Source: Adiantum capillus-veneris
Lineage: Eukaryota > Streptophyta > Polypodiopsida > Polypodiales > Pteridaceae
Length of the DNA stretch: 64,000 bases
Reading direction: 5' to 3'
NCBI GenBank assembly: GCA_014529385.2
Contig: CM043943.1
Span: 105,602,855-105,666,854 of the forward strand
Below are positions 28,054 to 35,424 of the stretch, one piece after another. Numbering within the stretch: the first letter of the stretch is position 1; every line of letters starts with the position of its first letter. Made by a program: the position numbers and the translations under genes. Below the pieces are notes generated by a model. The model did not search any database and was not told where the DNA came from. It saw nothing but the letters and a program-made list of their open reading frames with translations.

Positions 28054-31000
28054 GTGTGTGTGTCCGCATGCAGAAAAAAACAGCTTGACCAAGTTACAAG
28101 CCCATAGGCAACACATAAAAATGGCACTAGTAGTGAATCTCCCCGAAATATTACAATTACAACAAATACCCACCAGAGATACAGAGTCACAAAAGATGGG
28201 TAATACATCCACAAGGAGGCCAAAAACTCCACCACGATAACTCCAATATCAGACTTCGGTGCACCCCAACAGAAGAAACATCACCATTGCACAAACACTC
28301 TACACCAAACTCTGGGAGAGAGAGAGAGCCTCCAGCCATCCTAGAATCAACCAATAGGCTATGGCATACTTCAACCTGCAAACAAGCAAGTCGAAGAAGA
28401 GGCTGAACCCACCCACACCCAGCACATCCCCAAAACATCCACCAAGTGCAAAGACAAGCTTTCCCTATATAAGTTTATAGCTGACGATGGCACAGTCCAT
28501 AAGCTGTTCCATAGTGTTCACTAGCTTGAAAGACGATATCTTGGAATGGAGAAGGTAATCCAATGGTATATCGCTCACACTCATCCTCCAAAGTTAGAAT
28601 TTGTAGAAGGAAAATGGAAGATAGACAACACCAAGATTTTTTATTTGAATCTTCCATATTTCGGTCGCTATCCTCTTCAAGTTACCCCATTTTGCTAAAA
28701 ATTGTCCTTCGAATAAAGATGTCAGGCAACTATGAGCAAAACTATTCTTGAAGGCTTGCTATGTCCTTGGAGCATGAGGCTTTGTGGACCATTGCATAGC
28801 ATTGTCCTTGAGAAAAAAGGCTGCTCGGGAAACTTTGGATTCTTTCGTGTAATAGCAGAGTCAATAGATGTTGTTGAGTTGTCAAAGATCTTGTAAAGCT
28901 TGCGTTCGATCTTTGACTCCAAAAAACATAAAGAATTTGACTGAAGAACCACCATCCTTGAAAAATCATTGGTTGGGGAAGAGCCGGTACCATTGGTGGT
29001 GGGAACAAATAAGAATAAGGGTTCCAACAATGAAACCCAAGGGGTGGTGTCCGAGGAGGTACACGAGAAGGTCCTACAACCATCTAACAAAAACATCTAC
29101 AAGAGGGATAACAAAATCCGCAAACTGTCGACTCATAAGCTGTCGGGTGTCAGAGGGTCTAGCACTCGAGGCAAAACGGGCGGCATCATGAATTTCAAGA
29201 ACTCATGAATAGTTTGCAAAACCAGCAATCTGTGCTGAGGATGGCTCAAAAGTAAGTCGTGCAACTCGTCATTTGAGATAGTGGAAGGAGGGAAGAAAGT
29301 CCCACCCATTTTGCAAATAAGGACAAGATATTTGAGGCAAACAAGTATGTGCAAGATATGGATGAAAGCTGGAAATATGGCTCAAAAGTAAGTCGTGCAA
29401 CTCGTCATTTGAGATAGTGGAAGGAGGGAAGAAAGTCCCACCCATTTTGCAAATAAGGACAAGATATTTGAGGCAAACAAGTATGTGCAAGATATGGATG
29501 AAACATACAGGAAGATAAAGATAGCTCTTGAGAAAACTCGGGCTAAGCAAAAGAAAGCCGTTGATTGCCACCAACGTAGACTTGTATTTTCACTTGATGA
29601 CTGGATCCTTTTGCGCTTTGAAAAGGCCAGGTTAAGGAAAAGGAAAGGCAAGAAACGTTTGTTTCCAAAGTTTAGTATGCAATATTATGGTCCTTTTCAA
29701 ATCTCAGATAAGATAAGCTATGTAGCTTACAGGTTGAAGCTACCAGAAGGCTGGAAAATACATAATGCTTTTCATGCCAGCCTTCTAAGGCCCCTTTGTT
29801 GGTGATGTGCCACAAATATCATGCTTGATGAGGAACAACCCGAAGTGGAATAATTGGATGAGATTCTTGTACCTGAAGGCTGAATAGATATTGGCACATA
29901 AGGAAAGGAAGGTTAGAAGAAAGTTTGCAAAACGCTACTTGGTGAAGTTCAAGAACTGGATGCAAAATAGATGGAAGAGTTTGAATTGGTCGCAACTATA
30001 TGATGAAGCCTTTCAAATGAGCCCACTGTGACTTGATGTAGCTCTATGAGCAATGTAAGAGCATGGTTCATGATGCTCATGTAGTTAAGCAATTGTATCT
30101 ACTCTTTCCACACAAATTTTGAGTGCAAAAGTTTGTACTTGAGAGTACACCAGAAGACTTCTATGTTTGATACATGTGTGGTAGCCAAGTTGGTGGGATT
30201 GTTTAATCATCGAACGCTACATTTCTGGAAGCATGTATATCTTTGATTCCCATCATAAGTATATGTGATATCACAAGATATCAACGTGTATTATTGGCAT
30301 GAAAAGTATTTCAAGGGATGGACATGTCACCAATAGGTGTATTTTCCTTGTTCCCTTCTTTAAACAGATATTTTTTTATTTTATTTTACTTGTTTCCCTT
30401 GAAATCCTTGAAAAGGTGCAAGCGGACATTGCATGGCCAGTGTAAAATGGCTGTAGCCAAACGGGTTTCTCACATTCAGAATCTAGGTCGGTCAATCAAG
30501 GACTAATCCAACCAGTTAGCACTAAATTCTAATGAGTATGGAAGCTTGTGTGCGCCTAAATAGCATTTGGGCCAATCTGCAAGTCCATGACACCTTTATA
30601 AGTCGGGAGGGGTTTGGAAACGGAACCATAAGGGGCATAGTGGACACATGGTTGAAGGAGAGCCACTTGCCAGCTTCACTTTCGTGTATCTCTCTCTCCC
30701 TTACACATATGGTAATGCCCCACTAGCTTGGCTCCTCAAACAACTATGTAAGTGCAAGTGATGTATTTCCCATACTTACTTCCACTATCTGATAAGCCTT
30801 GAATCAACTGTTCACAAAAGGCACGACAAAGAGTATCAACATTCAAACGGCCAAACCGCCATGAGATGGAATCCCAACTTCGGAGCATAAAGAACCTTGA
30901 AGGCGTGCATACCCCTCTCTCGTCTAGAATCCACTCCATGGTAACCCTCGCTTTGAAGAGAAATCTCTGATTTCTTGCCAATGAAAATGGAACTAGAGTG

Positions 31001-31905
31001 TCATTAAATGTTGGAGAACAGATCTTTTGAAGGTGCCATGTGTAGGTAGCATCTTTACATGAACAAAGGCTACCCTAGCCTTTACTACGCGATGAAGTAG
31101 AAGCCTCACCAACTTGCTTTGGACACTTCCACCAACAATGGCCATTTTCTTCACAATCGATCCGCTATAAGCACCCTTCTCAACAACCATCTTGTTGGTA
31201 TTGTTGTTGCTTTTCGTTTCTCTTTTGCTTCTTGTTGTTATGGTTGTTGAAAGATCGGCCAAGGCTTCAAAGCTTGGCTTCTTCCCTACATTGGAACGCT
31301 CCTCCTGGTCCAATACCATTGGAACAATCTCATTGCATGTGATAGTATTCAGTCAACGACTCATAATCAGTGAAGAATAAAAGTTGGAAGGAGGTTGTCA
31401 CAACCAACATGAAGGACTCACCGAGAGGACAAGCGACTAGAGTTAAAATCTCTAACCTTGAAAAAAAACTGAAGATGTGGCCGTGGGCCTAAAAGAGTTA
31501 GGAAATTGAAATCTAACCCTGCCAACTTGAAGAGCACCATCCGAGGGGCCTATAGACAAAAGCGTGCAGCCTGGTTGGCTGACTGCAGCATTAACATGCC
31601 ACACGGCACTGCTCTACGGATTTCCACAATTTGCACTGGCAGCTTTTGGCACTTTGGGCGCATGCTTTGGAGTACGAGTGCTTTTGGCGTTGAGTGCTTT
31701 TGGGTCAAGTGCTTTTGGGGGCTCTGTTTTTGGGCATCCCTTGTACTATTTAAAAGTGTGCCTAGAGGGCCACTCTCGAGGGCATCTGGACACAGACTCT
31801 TGAAGAGCCCTCGGGGAGGTGTACCTTTGCGAAGCAATCATAAAGAAATACCAAAAGCAGTGCTAGGGCAGTGCATCTAGGGATGGAACTCCGCCGTTCC
31901 ATGTC

Positions 31906-31989
<84 letters not shown>

Positions 31990-32680
31990 TAGAATGGGGC
32001 TGTATTTTGTGTACATAAGAGACCTCTAGAGATGCACAATGGCCTCTCACAAAGGAAGTACAAAAGTGGGCTAACAAGGTGTGAACTACATATACATCAA
32101 CGTGGCCTATATGATGAATGTAAAAGGAACCGCTGTGGGAGTGCATAATGCAATGTGATGTGGCCACGATCTCGACGCAAAAGAAATGACGATCTTGCCC
32201 ATCTGTGAAGAAAGACGCATTGACACTGCTTCGTTGCCCTTGAGGAGCCTGGTTGTCAAAACAGTGGACGTAGGGGAGGACTAAGAACCCAGAATGTGGG
32301 CACAGCGAGCCCTTCCACATGGTCCAAAGCGTAATGCTGCGTATCATGGTGAAAACTGAGTTTTGATGGCAGAAATCCAACTCATGACCTGCATCTGGTA
32401 TCATCCGTAGAGTATATACCTAGATGAATCCAAGATAAGCGCAGATTCACCCTTGAAGGAAAGTGTCACAAACTGGTGATGTGGCTGCCCAGTACTCACA
32501 CACACCCCTGGCAAGGACTCCCTAGCAGGCTGAAAAGGGTGACGTGGCTGCCCAGTACACTGAAATGCTGACGTGGCAAGGTTGAAGGGCCACGTGGCAG
32601 GCTGTATGGACGTCCGCGTTTGGCGGCGCTTTTTGCGGGCAGATCAGCGGCACTTTGGGCATTGCTTTTGGCTACGCAAT

Positions 32681-32738
<58 letters not shown>

Positions 32739-35380
32739 TTTATTGCCTTGCTTTATTCACTCATGCAAAAGAGAGCCAGTAAGAGAGAGAGAGAACCTGT
32801 TTGCTTTATTTGATGCAAGAGGTTTAGAGAGAGAGAGAGAGAAGCCTCTCTTGCTTTAATTTCAAAGCTTTTAATTTTGAATGCTTTTGGGAACAGCTTT
32901 TGGGGCTCTGCTTTTAGCATCCCTTGTAATCTTTAAATATGCAGGCAGGGCCTCATAACTCAAGGCATCTGGACGTAGAGTCTGAGTGTGAGCGCTTGCT
33001 TGTACTCTTGTACTTTGAACACAGATTAATACAAAAAGAAATACCGAAAGGGGCGCCAGGCAGTCTTGGGGCCAATATCTCTAGGCACAGAACTCCGCTG
33101 GGCCAGTGTCGAATCAATTGTGAACTGTGAACCGTTTTGAAGTGATTATTTGTGGTGTCGTGGTAGATTCTGGACTTGGAGTGTCCAAGTTTGTTACAGT
33201 GGTATCAGAGCAAGGCCGATTTCTCTTCTATGGGAAATCAAATCCCTTTTTTTTTCCGCAGCACCTATGGCTTCAGGCAAAGATCAATCGACTTCCTCAG
33301 CATCCGGCGATGCGGGAAGAGACCACAACGAACATTCACGCGAGTATGGCCCGCCTCGGCCTACTCAGGCGGAGCTCAAAGAGATGGAGCATCAACGAGT
33401 GATCGGTGATTTCTTGTCACTGAAGCACTTTTCGAAAAAGCAGATGCGACGGGCTACCCTCCTGTCACAGTTTAAAAATTGTCCATGTTCAAGGCCAGAA
33501 GAATTTAGTGGCAGATGCATTGTCTCGGAAGCCCTTGGTTCTCGCTATTTCCGCGATTCATCACAGAAGCTTCGAGGATATGGTTAATCAATACGCCGCG
33601 GATCCTGACTTTGTTGATATTTTTACTAGGATACATAATTGAGAGACAATTTCAAGCTATTCCATACGAGATGGCTGTTTGATGCGGAAAACGATGTTCT
33701 GTGTTACACAAACCCTTGAGGGAAAAGGTTTTGACAGAGTGCCATTGACCACCTTTTACAGGCCGCGCAGCATAGATACTACCTTAGAATGCAGTTAAGC
33801 CCGATCATTTGGCAAAATTGTTTGTCTCACAGATTTTCCGAATATATGTCCATTGCTTTGGACAGAGATCCCCGGTTTACTAGGTTGTTTTGGAGAGCAA
33901 TCTGGAAGAACATTGGCACGTCTACATCGAAAGTATTTAGTCAAGTTCAAGAATTACACCCCTTTAGATGCAAAGTGGATGACTGAGTCCGATCTCAAGG
34001 ACTACCCAGACATCTTGATGACGAAGTTAAGGTCAAATGCTTAGAACCAAGAGGGATGTAACAATGTCAGACTTTGTAAATAATTAATTATATACGAGGA
34101 AATAATTATATGATAAGTTGTGTGCACATCAGAATAGATCTAGCAGTTTTGGGGCCTCAGGTGCGCCCAAATTTGGGCCAGAGCATCTCAAGGAGACCCT
34201 AGCAGAAAATACCCTGAAGCCCTAGTGATTGGGAAGTCGAATCTTCAATAAAGGGGGAGATAGTAGCCTCAGATTTCAGGCTCAAACAATTACGCATGTC
34301 AGTGCAGGCATAGGAATGAGATGGGGTCCTTAGAACAAGGGTAACCCTAAGACTTGAATTATTTTTACGGGTTTAGGATAAGTCAATTAAACTATTTTAA
34401 ATGGTTAGTGCCGAACAAAATGGCCGGACAAGTGCGAACATGTAATGCCAGAGCAGTATCGGTACGCCATTGTGCTTGAGAGCAGCTAACATTTCATTAG
34501 TAGCATCTGTGTGTGCAGTTGTGAGTTAATTTGCACATTTCATTAATAGCCTAAGGACTTTTTAATGTGAAAGTTGAATGGTTTTAAAGTTATTAAGTGT
34601 GCCAAGTACCAATACTAAGTGGCTCTCTCACTCTCACTCTTACCCTCTTCTCTTCTTCTAGCACCCCCTCTTCTAGCGCCCCCTCTTCCTGCTGGCTTGA
34701 TAAGAGAACCCCCTCCCCCACTTCTCAGTGTTGGCAGTGCTCCTACCCCCCTATTGTGAGTATGCTCTACGCATTGGAGCCCTCCATGGAAGCTTGAGAG
34801 CAGCCCCTTGCGACATATGTGGTGGCCTCCTAGAACAAGGGTTCTCATAGCCATAGCCAGCTTTTGGTGAAGTTTCATCGCGAGAAGTTGCAGCAGGCAC
34901 TCTCTTCGTAGAGTATGGTGGCTGTAAATTCTTTATTTTCAGCCCTTAATCATCTCTTTTAGGGTGAATTTCAGCAAAGCACTCATAGAATTTAGTTCTT
35001 CTCTACCTACACTACGCATACACCAAGTTTGGCGCGATTTCATCACGAAAAAGGTCTCTATTTCGGCATTGGAACGTGCTCAGGTAACATTTTCAGGTTA
35101 TGTGCAGAAAATTACAACAAGCATGTGTGTGTGCTTTTTGCGTGTTTCTCCCTTGTTTTTATTGCAGGAATGATTATGCATAAAAAAAGACTTTGCAAGT
35201 TGGTAAAACTTCTTCTGTTGTTTCTAGGGTTTAGGCCCCTCGACCGGGGATCTGCAGGTTGGCTCCGTTCTTCAATGGCCTGACACATAGCAGTTTGTGA
35301 CACCCTCATTCGTGCATATTGTGCAAACCCTTGTACTTCTCTTGTATATGTAAAGAATCAAGATTGACCTCGAGAGGCTT

Positions 35381-35424
<44 letters not shown>

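Noticed and set aside
28187..28438. Possible kinase exon in the intron near the LINE 3' end
   Set aside because: I checked for extra exons between 36669 and 12171. The frame shows no kinase motifs, and the exon 4-exon 5 junction already restores a complete domain.
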